From assembly GCF_026788005.1 (NCBI RefSeq), contig NZ_JABEPE010000011.1:62001-126000 (forward strand): DNA of 64,000 nucleotides, read 5' to 3'. The translations under genes were made by a program, and so were the position numbers. The stretch comes from Alteromonas sp. a30 (GTDB lineage: Bacteria; Pseudomonadota; Gammaproteobacteria; Enterobacterales; Alteromonadaceae). Below are positions 26,929 to 36,934 of this stretch, piece by piece (the first letter of the stretch is position 1; each line of letters starts with the position of its first letter). The notes below the pieces were generated by a model, which ran no database searches, was not told the DNA's origin, and saw only the letters and a list, made by a program, of their open reading frames with translations.

Positions 26929-28016
26929 CACTTCTCTTGAGTGAGGTAAAAAGGCCGTTCAGCCAACACATTACCGTTCACTATCAATTCCAATTTGTGT
27001 TCACCGGGATAATGTTTACGCGTGCTCATCTGCTTTAACGAGTGATATTTATCGTATTGCTTTTCGGCATCCGCAAAGTCATTTTCCGACACTTTGAACA
27101 CTTTGCGCCGCGTTTTTCCATCAGCTTTAACAAAATGAATGGCATATTCAATGCGTAACTTGCCTAACTTGCCTGTGCGGCTTTTTAACAAAAAACGAAA
27201 AGGCAAACGCTCACCAATCGCCACCTCATGATTGCCTAATTCAAATAATGGCAATTCAATATGCTCAATGCTACCAAGACTAAATAGCGCCAACGCTCTA
27301 GGGTGTGCTTGTTTCAGCAGAGTACGAGAACCGTGTTTTAATATCCAATCACTATGATGATGCTTACCTAATTCCTCCTCAACCCAACCCAGAACAAGTT
27401 CGGGATGGTCCTTAGCAATATCATTCAGGTTATTGGCCACGCTTTTGCGCACATATAAGGCGTTATCTTGCAGTAAGTTTTTTAAAATAGGCAGTATCGG
27501 GGTCGGATCTTGTTTAAATTCGGGCAACGCTTGCGCCCAAGGTAGTCTTGGCCTGCAACCTTCCGATGCCAAACGTCGAATATGCGCATTTTCATGGGTA
27601 GACCAACGTAGCATTTGCGCCATCATTCGCTCTGGATCTTTGAGGATAAAAGGACGAACGGCAAATTCTGAACTAGAAAATTGCGTAAAATACGCTAGAG
27701 CGGGCAAAGAAGTGTCCCAATCGTTCAAGCCGTACAACGCCACAAAATCAGGAAAGAACATCGCCGCGTAACCAGAGAAATGTTCACTCGCCGACTTTAG
27801 AATGTGAACCGCCTCAGAGTAATCAGCAGGCAGTGTTTGCCTTAACACTTGGGTAATTCTCCCCATGCGAGCCTTTAGCGCAAGTTCGTCCCAATCCTTT
27901 TGCATGACAGCCTGAATGAAATCATTTTGAGGAAATGTCGCATTCACTGCTGTTATTTTTGATGCTAAATTCTGCAAATAATGATGGGAATACACTAATC
28001 TGAGCGCTTGCGCCAT
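26925..28016 (-). CDS. DNA alkylation repair protein, AlkC-like (HEAT-like glycosylase plus Ig-like domain)
   Basis: A 363-residue protein. The N-terminal part is an all-helical HEAT-like repeat array of the AlkC/AlkD superfamily (HENAHIRRLASEGCRPRLPWA and DNALYVRKSVANNLNDIAKDHPELV are typical repeats). The C-terminal about 100 residues are beta-rich and resemble the Ig-like domain that distinguishes AlkC (HKLELIVNGNVLAERPFYL). AlkC removes 3-methyladenine and related alkylated bases. Start chosen at 28016, where GGAGA lies five bases upstream; the longer frame from 28070 adds an unlikely basic N-terminus. It stands alone; no Ada-type regulator adjoins. Confidence 0.82.
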   Translation of the reverse strand: MAQALRLVYSHHYLQNLASKITAVNATFPQNDFIQAVMQKDWDELALKARMGRITQVLRQTLPADYSEAVHILKSASEHFSGYAAMFFPDFVALYGLNDWDTSLPALAYFTQFSSSEFAVRPFILKDPERMMAQMLRWSTHENAHIRRLASEGCRPRLPWAQALPEFKQDPTPILPILKNLLQDNALYVRKSVANNLNDIAKDHPELVLGWVEEELGKHHHSDWILKHGSRTLLKQAHPRALALFSLGSIEHIELPLFELGNHEVAIGERLPFRFLLKSRTGKLGKLRIEYAIHFVKADGKTRRKVFKVSENDFADAEKQYDKYHSLKQMSTRKHYPGEHKLELIVNGNVLAERPFYLTQEKC

Positions 28017-28192
28017 TTTGTTCTCCGTGGCTACTTTCACATTGTTACTAATGCGGCATAAAAACTTCACAATATAGTCATGCCAACTTCACAAAACTGC
28101 TCTAGGTTTGCCCCCGTTTTCGGTCGCTTTTTAATCCTAAAGTGGTTCGAAGGCTGCATTGTAGTCATAATTTTCGTATCGGATAAGAAAAA

Positions 28193-29530
28193 ATGAATAA
28201 CACACTCAAATTGGCCCTCGCACTCGCGGTTATCAGCACATTAAGTGCTTGTGATGATGACTCTGTAGACATTGTAGAAATTGAAAAAACAACCGTCGTC
28301 ACTGAAACCGTTGTAGAACAAGTTAATGTTCCTGTTGTCGTGCAGGTACCGCATGGCGCTGCACCAAGCGTTAATGTGTCGCCCCGTCCGTACTTTCTTG
28401 TCAACGACATGGAAGCAGGCGCGCTCAAGAACAAGCTTGAATCGTGCGCTGAAGGCCCCTTCTATAGAACTGATTTTTCCATTGGACATCGTGGTGCGCC
28501 AATGCAATTTCCTGAGCATACTCAAGAATCATATGAAGCCGCAGCGCGCATGGGCGCTGGCATTTTGGAATGTGATGTGACATTCACCCAAGACCAAGCG
28601 CTGGTTTGCCGCCACTCACAATGTGATTTGCACACCACCACCGATATTCTAGGCAAGCCTGAACTTGCGGCAAAATGCACACAACCATTCTCCCCTGCTG
28701 ATGCTGAAAACGGCGTTGCGGCTTCAGCAATGTGCTGCACAAGTGACATTACACTCGCGGAATTCAAAACACTAAAAGGCAAAATGGACGCCTTTGACCC
28801 AACGGCAACAACGCCAGAAGCTTACATGAAAGGTACAGCAGATTGGCGCACCGACTTATACGCAACGCGCGGTACGCTTATGACACACGCGGAAAGCATT
28901 GCGTTATTTAAGCAACTCAATGTGAAAATGACACCAGAGTTGAAATCACCTGCGGTTGCCATGCCCTTTAACGGCTTAACGCAGAAGGATTACGCGCAAA
29001 AGATGATTGATGAATACAAAGCGGCGGGGATTCCAGCAAGCCACGTGTTCCCGCAATCTTTCAATATCGATGACGTACTTTACTGGATTGCCAGCGAACC
29101 CGAATTTGGTAATCAGAGCATTTACTTAGATGGTCGTTATGATGATCCTAGCTTCGAGCATACCAACCCTGCCACATGGTCCCCAAATATGGACGAGCTG
29201 GTACAAAATGGCGTCAAAATTTTAGCGCCGCCAACATGGATGTTAGTGAAAGTAGATAATGAGGGTGACATTGTCCCTTCTGATTACGCCATTGCCGCAA
29301 AAAACGCGGGCTTACGACTCATTACTTGGACACTTGAACGTTCTGGTCCACTTGCCAATGGTGGCGGTTGGTATTATCAAACCATTGAGGAAGTTATTAA
29401 TAATGACGGCGATCAAATGAAGTTGCTAGACGTATTAGCAAAAGACGTCGGCGTTATTGGTGTTTTCGCAGATTGGCCGGGAACGGTAAGCTATTATGCA
29501 AGCTGCATGAATATGGCACCCAGCTTGTAG
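28193..29530 (+). CDS. Lipoprotein glycerophosphodiester phosphodiesterase
   Basis: A 445-residue lipoprotein: the signal peptide ends in the lipobox LSAC (Cys20), then an acidic linker. The GDPD domain has the catalytic start [13 protein letters not shown], the metal ligands in [18 protein letters not shown], and the later segments [19 protein letters not shown] and LRLITWTL. Such enzymes hydrolyse glycerophosphodiesters to glycerol 3-phosphate and an alcohol for phosphate or carbon scavenging. The domain contains a long cysteine-bearing insertion (about residues 150-205) not present in short bacterial GlpQ. After the lipobox come Asp residues at +2 and +3, the inner-membrane retention signal known from E. 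coli. It is a single-gene unit followed by a structured repeat and a terminator. Confidence 0.9.
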   Translation: MNNTLKLALALAVISTLSACDDDSVDIVEIEKTTVVTETVVEQVNVPVVVQVPHGAAPSVNVSPRPYFLVNDMEAGALKNKLESCAEGPFYRTDFSIGHRGAPMQFPEHTQESYEAAARMGAGILECDVTFTQDQALVCRHSQCDLHTTTDILGKPELAAKCTQPFSPADAENGVAASAMCCTSDITLAEFKTLKGKMDAFDPTATTPEAYMKGTADWRTDLYATRGTLMTHAESIALFKQLNVKMTPELKSPAVAMPFNGLTQKDYAQKMIDEYKAAGIPASHVFPQSFNIDDVLYWIASEPEFGNQSIYLDGRYDDPSFEHTNPATWSPNMDELVQNGVKILAPPTWMLVKVDNEGDIVPSDYAIAAKNAGLRLITWTLERSGPLANGGGWYYQTIEEVINNDGDQMKLLDVLAKDVGVIGVFADWPGTVSYYASCMNMAPSL

Positions 29531-29560
29531 ATATTTATTCAACTAGATAGCGGTGTTGAA

Positions 29561-29676
29561 TTGTCAGTCACCCATGGGAATTTATCGCTAGCTCGCCGTG
29601 GATACGTCCATGTAAGCGCCGCACCACTTGCCTGCGGCTGAGGGTTTACCCTTAATTCCCGGCAAGTAACCTGAGA
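29561..29676 (+). repeat. Structured intergenic repeat, copy 2
   Basis: A second copy of the element at 16474-16590, about 116 bases, again on the plus strand between convergent genes and upstream of a terminator. The left end TGTCAGTCACCCAT and the core CTCGCCGTGGATAC are identical to copy 1. Where copy 1 has TAGAGA paired with TCTCTA, copy 2 has GGGAA paired with TTCCC, and the hairpin loop TGGA-TACG-TCCA keeps its arms. An outer pair GTGTT/AACAC extends the stem. This pattern favours selection on structure. Confidence 0.75.
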
Positions 29677-29710
29677 GTTATAAACACGCATATAGTGTTT
29701 AAAAAAACAA

Positions 29711-29735
29711 CAAAGGCGCTGTTAAGCGCCTTTAT
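29711..29735. terminator. Bidirectional intrinsic terminator
   Basis: A stem AAAGGCGC / GCGCCTTT with loop TGTTAA, preceded by an A run and followed by TTTATT. It lies between the phosphodiesterase gene and the convergent yebC-family gene. Confidence 0.8.
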
Positions 29736-29792
29736 TAAATGCCGATTTTACACCGGTTTTTCACCCGTTTTGCCGTTTTTACTCAGGTGTTG

Positions 29793-30515
29793 TTACTCGG
29801 GTAAAATGGCGTTGTGATACACATTTTGCACGTCGTCGCAGTCTTCCAACATAGTCATGAACTTTTCAAAGTTTGGCATGTCTTCTTCAGCAATTTCGGT
29901 ATGTGTTTGCGGCACGAACGTGATTTCTTCTGCATCAAACGAAATACCTTCAAACGCATCTGCCAGCGCGTTTTTCACTTTAAAGAACTCGGTATGCGGC
30001 GCAAATACCGTAATTTTACCGTCTTCAAGTTCAACATCGGTTACATCAACATCGGCTTCCATTAACGCTTCTAGTACGCTGTCTTCATCGTCACCATCAA
30101 ACACGAAAACCGCTTGATGTTCGAACATGTGCGCTACCGCGCCCGGTGCGCCAATTTTAGAATTCGTTTTGGTAAAACAGTTACGTACGTCAGTGATAGT
30201 ACGGTTATTGTTATCCGTTAAACAGTCAACAATCACCATGCAATTACCCGGACCAAAACCTTCGTAACGCGCTGTGGCAAAGTCTTCACCTGCGCCACCT
30301 ACGGCTTTCTCAATGGCCTTTTCAATCACATGACTTGGTACTTGGTCCTTTTTCGCTTTATCCATTAAACGGCGTAGCGACAAGTTTGCATCGGGGTCCG
30401 CACCACCATTTTTGGCGCTAACATAAATCTCTTTACCGTATTTAGAATACACCTTGGTCTTGGCAGCGGCGGTCTTAGCCATGGCTACCTTGCGCACTTC
30501 AAAACTTCTGCCCAT
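29793..30515 (-). CDS. YebC/PmpR family protein, YeeN-like
   Basis: A 240-residue protein of the TACO1/YebC family. The N-terminus [15 protein letters not shown] and the segment [26 protein letters not shown] follow the YeeN branch more closely than E. coli YebC. Conserved parts include [38 protein letters not shown], and the C-terminus DDVQNVYHN. Members bind DNA as regulators or, for YebC/TACO1, help ribosomes through proline-rich stretches. No ruvC or other Holliday-junction genes adjoin, unlike the yebC locus of many bacteria. It is preceded by its own short gap after the FabH-like terminator. Confidence 0.92.
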   Translation of the reverse strand: MGRSFEVRKVAMAKTAAAKTKVYSKYGKEIYVSAKNGGADPDANLSLRRLMDKAKKDQVPSHVIEKAIEKAVGGAGEDFATARYEGFGPGNCMVIVDCLTDNNNRTITDVRNCFTKTNSKIGAPGAVAHMFEHQAVFVFDGDDEDSVLEALMEADVDVTDVELEDGKITVFAPHTEFFKVKNALADAFEGISFDAEEITFVPQTHTEIAEEDMPNFEKFMTMLEDCDDVQNVYHNAILPE

Positions 30516-30607
30516 TGAATTCGCTCTTTGTTGAAAGTTAACTAAATTTGTGGCGAGATTTTAACGACAAGCCCGCATGGATGCAAAAATATGGCGAGAT
30601 TAAAAGT

Positions 30608-30643
30608 AAAACGACCACTAAGCGTGAACGAAGTGGCCGTTTT
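30608..30643 (-). terminator. Intrinsic terminator of the FabH-like gene
   Basis: On the minus strand AAAACGGCCACT pairs with AGTGGTCGTTTT (one internal mismatch) around a 12-base loop, followed by T residues. It lies 28 bases past the stop at 30671 and upstream of the yebC-family gene. Confidence 0.8.
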
Positions 30644-30670
30644 GACAATGAGATTGGATGCAGCAATGAA

Positions 30671-31792
30671 TTACAGTCGCTTCAAAATTAAGCTACCGAT
30701 GGAATATCCCGCTCCAAAAGAACACAACAAACCATAATCGCCTGTTGTTAAATCTTTGTGATACAAATTGAAGGCAATTAACGAACCTGCTGAGGCAGTA
30801 TTGGCATAGGTATCCAGTACGATTGGCGCTTCGTTGCCAACCGGGTCTCGGCCTAAAAGTTTCTTAGCAACAAAGATATTCATGTTGATATTCGCTTGAT
30901 GGAACCACCAACGGGTCATATCTGCTGGCGTGAGCGCCAATTTGCCCATGTGCTTCCCAATGTGCTCTACCACCGTTGGACACAGCTCTTTAAATACTCT
31001 TCGGCCTTCTTGGGAAAACAATTTGGATTCACCGAATGGATCTTCGTCGGTGGCACGGCTCATATAACTAAAATCTGAGCGAATATTGTTGGAGAATAGG
31101 GTTTCGCTTGATGTACTGAGCACTTCAAAAAGTGCATCACTTTGTGCTGAATCGACAGACTCAACAACCGTCGCTGTTGCAACATCACCGAAAATAAAAT
31201 GGCTGTCTCTGCTGCGATAATTAACCTGTGGCGTTACCAATTCAGGGTTAATCACCAACACACGCTTAGCCGTCCCGCACTTAACCATATCGTGTGCGTT
31301 ACGCAGGCCAAAGGTTCCTGCCGAACAAGCAGCGAGCATATCGTATGCTACACCAACAATACCCAACTCTCGTTGAATCTCGATGGCGATTGCAGGATAA
31401 GCACGCTGAGTATAAGCACATGCAACGATCACCGCTTCAATATCACTTGCCTGCAAATTCGCATCCTGTAATGCTTTTTTTGCAGCATAAACGCCTATTT
31501 CAGCCTGATGTGAAAGCGCTCCCGGATCTCGAGGCTCAATAATTGGGCACATACGATTTACGTCAAGAATACCTTCGCGGGTATAAACATAACGACTACG
31601 AATACCAGAGGCTTTTTCGATGAACTCCGCACTTGAATGCGGCTTCGCTTCCAACTCCCCGGCTTCAATTGCTGCGGCGTTTTCTTCATTGAACTTGTCG
31701 GCATAAGCGTTATAGCAAGCGACAAGTTCTTCATTACTAATACTTTGCTCTGGCGTCCATAAGCCAGAACCACTAATCACTACACGGGTCAT
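30671..31792 (-). CDS. Beta-ketoacyl-ACP synthase III-like condensing enzyme
   Basis: A 373-residue thiolase-fold enzyme. The catalytic Cys is in MLAACSAGTFGL, the His in WWFHQANINMN and the Asn in DTYANTASAGS, so the FabH triad is complete. Compared with housekeeping FabH (about 320 residues), there is an N-terminal insertion (about residues 25-60), as in Pseudomonas PA3286, which primes fatty-acid synthesis from beta-oxidation-derived octanoyl-CoA. That role is a plausible inference, not shown here. There are no other fab genes next to it. A palindromic TACC-AAACG-GGTA lies 35 bases upstream of the ATG. Confidence 0.88.
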   Translation of the reverse strand: MTRVVISGSGLWTPEQSISNEELVACYNAYADKFNEENAAAIEAGELEAKPHSSAEFIEKASGIRSRYVYTREGILDVNRMCPIIEPRDPGALSHQAEIGVYAAKKALQDANLQASDIEAVIVACAYTQRAYPAIAIEIQRELGIVGVAYDMLAACSAGTFGLRNAHDMVKCGTAKRVLVINPELVTPQVNYRSRDSHFIFGDVATATVVESVDSAQSDALFEVLSTSSETLFSNNIRSDFSYMSRATDEDPFGESKLFSQEGRRVFKELCPTVVEHIGKHMGKLALTPADMTRWWFHQANINMNIFVAKKLLGRDPVGNEAPIVLDTYANTASAGSLIAFNLYHKDLTTGDYGLLCSFGAGYSIGSLILKRL

Positions 31793-32186
31793 TATTTAAT
31801 CCAAGGCAAAAAAGGAAGGTGTTTACTACCAAACGGGTAATTGTACCATCTAACTAAAAAGAGCGAGAATCTCATGAGCCTTGGAATAGTAAGAATATTT
31901 AATTAAGGGTAAATGTTTTTTACTGGAGGGATATTCGATATAGTCTGACGCTTGAAATTTGGCATTAAATTTAACAAGATGGACATATTTTTGACTTTGA
32001 TACAAAAATAAACAAAATTGTTTCAAATTGTTAACTCAAACAACAAAACCTTAATTTGCAAGAAACCTAGAATCGTTTTACTTTTGAATATCGAGACCAA
32101 CTCGTCTCCTATCCCTTCTGTTCTGCAGAGATAGTAAAAACTAAAAAAATAAATAGCTGAGACAAACAAGTAGAGGGAATAGCCGT
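31793..32186. promoter_or_regulatory. Divergent gap between the FabH-like gene and a chemoreceptor gene
   Basis: About 394 AT-rich bases without a gene. The minus-side part contains TACCAAACGGGTA (31827-31839), a near palindrome resembling TAACCAAACGGTTA at 13118. The plus-side part holds no motif that I would call with confidence; AGGGA lies nine bases before the chemoreceptor ATG. Confidence 0.3.
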
Positions 32187-34157
32187 ATGAAAATGCAGTA
32201 TAAATTGATCACTGCTATCACTGTTGCCGTCATGTTGCCAACACTGATTATCGCCAGCGTTAGCATTTCTAAAAGCACTTCACAGTCTTTAGAAAACTTT
32301 GTTCACAGTACCCGAAATGAAATTCGACAAATCGATAACGGCTTCAAGCTCTTTTTTGATCAAGTTAAATCTAACGCTGTTTTTCTATCTCAACATCCAC
32401 TGGTAAAACAAGTGCCAGATAGCACTACACAGTATTTGGGTGACGAAACCACAATGGATTTTAGCACCATTCACCCAGCCGAAGCGGCTATCTACGAATT
32501 TTATCAACAATTTGGCGACACCCACGATGAAATATTAAACGTGTACGTAGGCACCGCGAAAGGGGGATTCATTCAATACCCTGCGGAGCGTTTAGGTGGA
32601 TACGACCCTCGCAAACGCCCTTGGTACAAAATGGGCAAAGACACCATCAATGGAGCCGGTATCACATCCGCGTACCAAGGCGTTACTGGTGGTCCGATGG
32701 TATCCGTAATGCATCCTATTAAAGCAGACAATGAGCGCTTGATTGGGGTGCAATCTTTGGATGTTTCTCTCACTACACTGACTGACCTATTGAAGTCGAT
32801 TAAACTTGGTGAAACAGGTTATCTAATATTAATCGATGAGTCCGGGACCATACTTGCGGATCCTCGCGTCCCAAGCAATAACTTCAAGACGGTTGATGAG
32901 CTTTCATCACCTCTGTTTAAAGCGTTGAGCAAATCGTTAAAAACTGGCAAAGATGGTCACTTCGCTACAGAGCATATGAACACTAGCGTAGAGGTCAGCA
33001 CATATAAATCTAAAGAACTTGGTTGGTACTTTGCAGGCATTATTAACACGGACGAAATAATGGAGCCAGCCTACAATATGAGTGCGTTCATTCTCATTAT
33101 TGCGCTTATCATGGTTGCGTTATTTGTCATTTTAGGCGTGTTGCTTAGCCGTAAATTAGTTGCCCCTATTGAGGATGTATCAGATGGACTTAAAGATATA
33201 GCCCAAGGTGAAGGTGATCTCACGCAACGATTGAATATTAATAGCTCAGACGAAACGGGCCGACTCGCAAGATGGTTCAATCAATTCCTGTCGTCTATTT
33301 CATCCATGGTATTAGACATCAAAAACAACTCTCTGAATTTGGCCGAAAAATCTGAACAGATCGAAAAGATTGTGGTGCAAATTAAGACCACGAGTCATCA
33401 ACAAGCCAGTGTCATTGATGACTCCTCGCAAAGTGTTTCCTTCATGGCTGAAGCCGCGAGCGATGTTGCCCAGAACTGTAGTTCGACCCTTGTGATTGTG
33501 AGCGATGCAGAACAGTCGGCAGAATCTGGCTCCAGCATCATTGGTAATATGGTTAACGACGTCACAAAACTAAGCCTAACCATGGAAGAATCATCCTCGG
33601 CTATGCAAGAGCTAGAAAGTGAAAGCAATAACATCACCAACATTTTGGGTGTGATTCGAGGCATTGCAGAACAAACTAACTTACTCGCGTTAAACGCCGC
33701 TATTGAAGCCGCTAGAGCGGGAGAGCAAGGACGAGGCTTTGCCGTTGTTGCCGATGAAGTTCGTACTCTGGCACAGCGTTCTCACGATGCCACAGAAGAA
33801 ATTGAATCAATGCTCAGCAAGCTGACAGATAAAACACGATTTGTATCCAGTAAAATGACGCAAAGTTTGGAGCAGTCTCAACTCGCCACATCGCAATCCA
33901 AAGAAGCCGATGAAGCCTTCCACGCTATCAGTAAAGCGGTTGCGGAGATCCGTCAACGATTAGATGCCATTGCAGACTCGGCATCCAAACAACACGATAA
34001 CTCCCAAAAAGTAGACAATAATATCGCTGGCATTCGCGATTCAGTCACTCAAGTTGCCGATGCTTCCGATATTTTAGCGACTCAGGCAGATGAACTGCTT
34101 GCATTAGCTGCAATTTTGAACGACCACGTAGGTAAGTTTAAAGTACGTGAAGTATAA
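32187..34157 (+). CDS. Methyl-accepting chemotaxis protein with dCache sensor
   Basis: A 656-residue transmembrane chemoreceptor. Membrane helices lie at about 8-26 and 290-312. The periplasmic dCache_1 domain (about 35-280) includes YDPRKRPWY, which matches the Y-R-W-Y spacing of amino-acid sensing dCache receptors; the second pocket Asp of that motif appears replaced ([10 protein letters not shown]), while LDVSL retains the last Asp. A HAMP domain (about 313-370) and a signalling domain follow, with the hairpin tip [35 protein letters not shown]. There is no C-terminal CheR-docking pentapeptide. It is a single-gene unit with its own terminator. The ligand is not predictable beyond a small organic molecule. 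Confidence 0.95.
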   Translation: MKMQYKLITAITVAVMLPTLIIASVSISKSTSQSLENFVHSTRNEIRQIDNGFKLFFDQVKSNAVFLSQHPLVKQVPDSTTQYLGDETTMDFSTIHPAEAAIYEFYQQFGDTHDEILNVYVGTAKGGFIQYPAERLGGYDPRKRPWYKMGKDTINGAGITSAYQGVTGGPMVSVMHPIKADNERLIGVQSLDVSLTTLTDLLKSIKLGETGYLILIDESGTILADPRVPSNNFKTVDELSSPLFKALSKSLKTGKDGHFATEHMNTSVEVSTYKSKELGWYFAGIINTDEIMEPAYNMSAFILIIALIMVALFVILGVLLSRKLVAPIEDVSDGLKDIAQGEGDLTQRLNINSSDETGRLARWFNQFLSSISSMVLDIKNNSLNLAEKSEQIEKIVVQIKTTSHQQASVIDDSSQSVSFMAEAASDVAQNCSSTLVIVSDAEQSAESGSSIIGNMVNDVTKLSLTMEESSSAMQELESESNNITNILGVIRGIAEQTNLLALNAAIEAARAGEQGRGFAVVADEVRTLAQRSHDATEEIESMLSKLTDKTRFVSSKMTQSLEQSQLATSQSKEADEAFHAISKAVAEIRQRLDAIADSASKQHDNSQKVDNNIAGIRDSVTQVADASDILATQADELLALAAILNDHVGKFKVREV

Positions 34158-34238
34158 TGTTTGAATACGTATGCAAGGCGTTGAATGTCGGATGATTCTG
34201 CCTAGCATAACGAAACGCTATGCACATTAAATAAAAAC

Positions 34239-34260
34239 GGGGGCATCAGCCCCCTTTTCT
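34239..34260 (+). terminator. Intrinsic terminator after the chemoreceptor gene
   Basis: Stem GGGGGC / GCCCCC with loop ATCA followed by TTTTCT, 82 bases after the stop at 34157 and ahead of the amylase gene. Confidence 0.9.
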
Positions 34261-34295
34261 ATGCCTGTTTCCAAGACTAAAAAGGTTTTACGTTA

Positions 34296-36002
34296 ATGAA
34301 GATAACATCTCAATTTTCCCTTGTTTCCTTTAGTTCTGCTGTCTTTCTTCTTTCAGGGTGCGCAATACAATCACCTGACAACCTAGCAACAACCAATACC
34401 CCAGTTGAGTTTTACGGCACTTCAAATCCTTATGCATCGGAGCAGATTTATTTTGCTCTCACTGATCGCTTTGTAGATGGCGATCCCTCAAACAATCATG
34501 CCGATCAAGGTGGACAACACCCCACGTTTAATCGCCCGCTCATTGGTCCTAACGGACAAGAAGCCAATGTTGGTTATATGGGTGGCGATTTCAAAGGTAT
34601 CCTTAATAATGCCCAGTACATCAAAGATATGGGGTTTACCTCTATTTGGTTAACGCCTCCTTTTGAAAACCCAGACCAAGCCTTTACTGGTGGTGAGCCC
34701 GTGACCTATGGCGCTTATTATAAGGATGGCGGAAAAACGGGTTATCATGGCTACTGGGGGGTTAACTTTTATAAAATTGACGAACATTGGCCTTCTCAGG
34801 ACTTATCCTTTGAACAATTCATCTCCCGTTTAAAACAAGACTATGATCTGAACTTCGTGCTGGATATTGTCGGCAATCACGGTTCGCCTTCTTATTCCAT
34901 GCCAGAAGATCAACCTATGTTTGGCGAAATCTATAATGAAGCTGGTGAACTCGTTGCCGACCATCAAAATATTCATCCTGAAAAGCTTGACCACAACAAT
35001 CCTCTACACCAATTTTTTAATAAACACACTGGACTCGCCCAGCTCTCAGACTTAAACGAAAATAATCCAAAAGTCGTTGATTACTTCGAAGGCGCTTACC
35101 TAAAGTGGTTAAGTAAAGGGGTTCACGCTGTCCGTATTGATACCATCAAAGAGATTCCACATGCTTTTTGGAAAGACCTACTCGACAGGCTACGCGAGCA
35201 CTATCCTGACACTTTCTTTTTCGGCGAAAGTTATTCCTACGATGCAGAGTTTATAGCCCAGCACACTCGCCCTGAAAATGGCGGCGCAAGTGTCCTCGAT
35301 TTCCCCGGACAAAAAGCCATCACCCAAGTATTTGAGAATGCTGAAAGCGACTACAGCGATATTTTATCGTATCTGCATCTTAATGATGGGGTATACCAAA
35401 ATCCTTACGAGCTGATGACCTTCTACGACAATCACGATATGGCCAGAATGAATGCAACAGATGAAGGTTTTATCAATGCCAATAACTGGTTATTTACATC
35501 TCGTGGCATACCTGTGATTTATTACGGTTCAGAAATGAACTTCATGACCGGCAAGAAGGAACATCAAGGTAATCGAAATTACTTTGGACAAGCACGAATT
35601 GAACAAGCAAAAAGCCATAAAATACACAACGCCTTGGCTCGCATTGCACACGTAAGACAGCAACACGTCGCGTTGCAAAAAGGTCTACAAGTTAACCTGC
35701 ATTTCGCAGACAATCAGGCAAGCTTTTTCCGTGTTTATCAAAAAGATGGCGTTAACCAAACGGCACTGGTACTGCTTAACAAAGCAAGTAAGCCCGCAAC
35801 ATTTAATGTCAAAAAATGGTTAAGTCAAGGTCACTGGCAAGAAGTCATGACTCAGGAAAGTATTCACTTAAGCGGTAGCAGTCCCAGTTTAACAACGGAT
35901 GTTGCTGCCAACGGGGTGAAAGTGTTTGTGTTCAATGCCCCTGTCAATAACAGTGCATTTTTGAAAGCGTTATCTGAACAACAACGTCACACCCAACCAT
36001 AG
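34296..36002 (+). CDS. Lipoprotein alpha-amylase, GH13
   Basis: A 568-residue lipid-anchored glycoside hydrolase that would cleave alpha-1,4 glucans at the cell surface or in the periplasm. The signal peptide ends in the lipobox LSGC (Cys22). The GH13 barrel shows conserved region I (LDIVGNH), II (GVHAVRIDTIKEIP, nucleophile Asp), III (FFFGESYS, acid/base Glu) and IV (FYDNHDM, transition-state Asp). The calcium-site segment DRFVDGDPSNN near the N-terminus and a C-terminal beta domain are present. Convergent with the adjacent binding-protein gene, whose stop is three bases away. The TonB receptor 900 bases further may import the products, but this is only a neighbourhood inference. Confidence 0.95.
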   Translation: MKITSQFSLVSFSSAVFLLSGCAIQSPDNLATTNTPVEFYGTSNPYASEQIYFALTDRFVDGDPSNNHADQGGQHPTFNRPLIGPNGQEANVGYMGGDFKGILNNAQYIKDMGFTSIWLTPPFENPDQAFTGGEPVTYGAYYKDGGKTGYHGYWGVNFYKIDEHWPSQDLSFEQFISRLKQDYDLNFVLDIVGNHGSPSYSMPEDQPMFGEIYNEAGELVADHQNIHPEKLDHNNPLHQFFNKHTGLAQLSDLNENNPKVVDYFEGAYLKWLSKGVHAVRIDTIKEIPHAFWKDLLDRLREHYPDTFFFGESYSYDAEFIAQHTRPENGGASVLDFPGQKAITQVFENAESDYSDILSYLHLNDGVYQNPYELMTFYDNHDMARMNATDEGFINANNWLFTSRGIPVIYYGSEMNFMTGKKEHQGNRNYFGQARIEQAKSHKIHNALARIAHVRQQHVALQKGLQVNLHFADNQASFFRVYQKDGVNQTALVLLNKASKPATFNVKKWLSQGHWQEVMTQESIHLSGSSPSLTTDVAANGVKVFVFNAPVNNSAFLKALSEQQRHTQP

Positions 36003-36005
36003 GTG

Positions 36006-36761
36006 TTATTGCTCCTTTAAGCGCTTCATTAAAGCCTGATTAAAGCGCTTCATGAAACTTTCATCCACGGCGTGTTTACTAAATGCAAAGTGGATGTCTG
36101 CTTGGTAAATGGTCTCTGGGTGAAGCTTAAATTTGCGCATATTTTTGGCTTTAAGATGCTTTTTTACAGACACAACATCGCCAATCACAAAGTCGACGCG
36201 TCCCAGTTCCAGCATTTTTAATCGAGAATGCTGGCTTTCAATATGCACAATATGATTTGGGTAAGTCTGCTTTAGGTGCTCAAACTCTTCTCCACACCAC
36301 GCCGCACGATTCATTACCCCTACAACGCCTTTCTTTTTGATCTTATGCGCCAAGTTTATTCTATCGCCTTTAAACAACCCTTTTTTTTGATAAAACAAGC
36401 CAACCGTTTCGGTGCGATAAGGCTTCGAGAAATAACTCACTTCTTTGCGCTTTTCGTTCTTAAAGGCACCAACAACAACTTCATGCATTGTGTTTTCTAA
36501 TGCGTAAAAGCGACGATTATCGGAGATAAAACTCACTTGCTGTAATCCATAGCCCATATCTGTAAGCACTTGTTCTAATAACACATAATCACTCCCCGTA
36601 AGCTTGTTATTTTCATCCAAATAGATATAAGGCAACCACGCATCAACAGAGGAGATTTTTAATTCACGAGTGTGGTTTTTAAGTAAAGGCGCTTCAGAAA
36701 AAGCAGAAAAAGACGTCGAAATGAAAAATAGAAAGGCAATAAACCTAACAGCCAACCTCAT
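36006..36761 (-). CDS. Periplasmic solute-binding protein family 3-like protein
   Basis: A 251-residue exported protein (signal peptide to about AFSEA) with the bilobed SBP_bac_3 layout: SSVDAWLPYIYLDENNKLTGSDYVLLEQVLTDMGYGL at the first lobe, YRTETVGLFYQ, a hinge region VGVMNRAAW, and RVDFVIGDVVSVKKHL in the second lobe. No ABC permease or ATPase gene is adjacent, so it may be an orphan extracytoplasmic sensor or a protein of the family seen widely in Alteromonadales and Shewanella beside chemoreceptors. A GGGGCGAG ribosome site precedes the ATG. Ligand unknown. Confidence 0.85.
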   Translation of the reverse strand: MRLAVRFIAFLFFISTSFSAFSEAPLLKNHTRELKISSVDAWLPYIYLDENNKLTGSDYVLLEQVLTDMGYGLQQVSFISDNRRFYALENTMHEVVVGAFKNEKRKEVSYFSKPYRTETVGLFYQKKGLFKGDRINLAHKIKKKGVVGVMNRAAWCGEEFEHLKQTYPNHIVHIESQHSRLKMLELGRVDFVIGDVVSVKKHLKAKNMRKFKLHPETIYQADIHFAFSKHAVDESFMKRFNQALMKRLKEQ

Positions 36762-36889
36762 TAACTCGCCCCTATAAGCAGTTTATTCGTTAATAACAAA
36801 GTAAAGGCTGGAACTTCCAAGAGGAAGAGAGAGCGGCTGCTCTCCCTATACTGGCTCTATCACCCTTACAGACAGAACTGTAAAGAAAA

Positions 36890-36919
36890 TCCACATCATT
36901 AATTTAATAACAATGTGGA
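36890..36919 (-). terminator. Intrinsic terminator after the TonB receptor gene
   Basis: On the minus strand TCCACAT and ATGTGGA pair around a 16-base AT loop, followed by TTTTCTTT. It lies 16 bases beyond the receptor stop at 36935. A second hairpin GAGAGC-GGCT-GCTCTC follows at 36829-36844. Confidence 0.75.
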
Positions 36920-36934
36920 CTTATACGGGAATGT

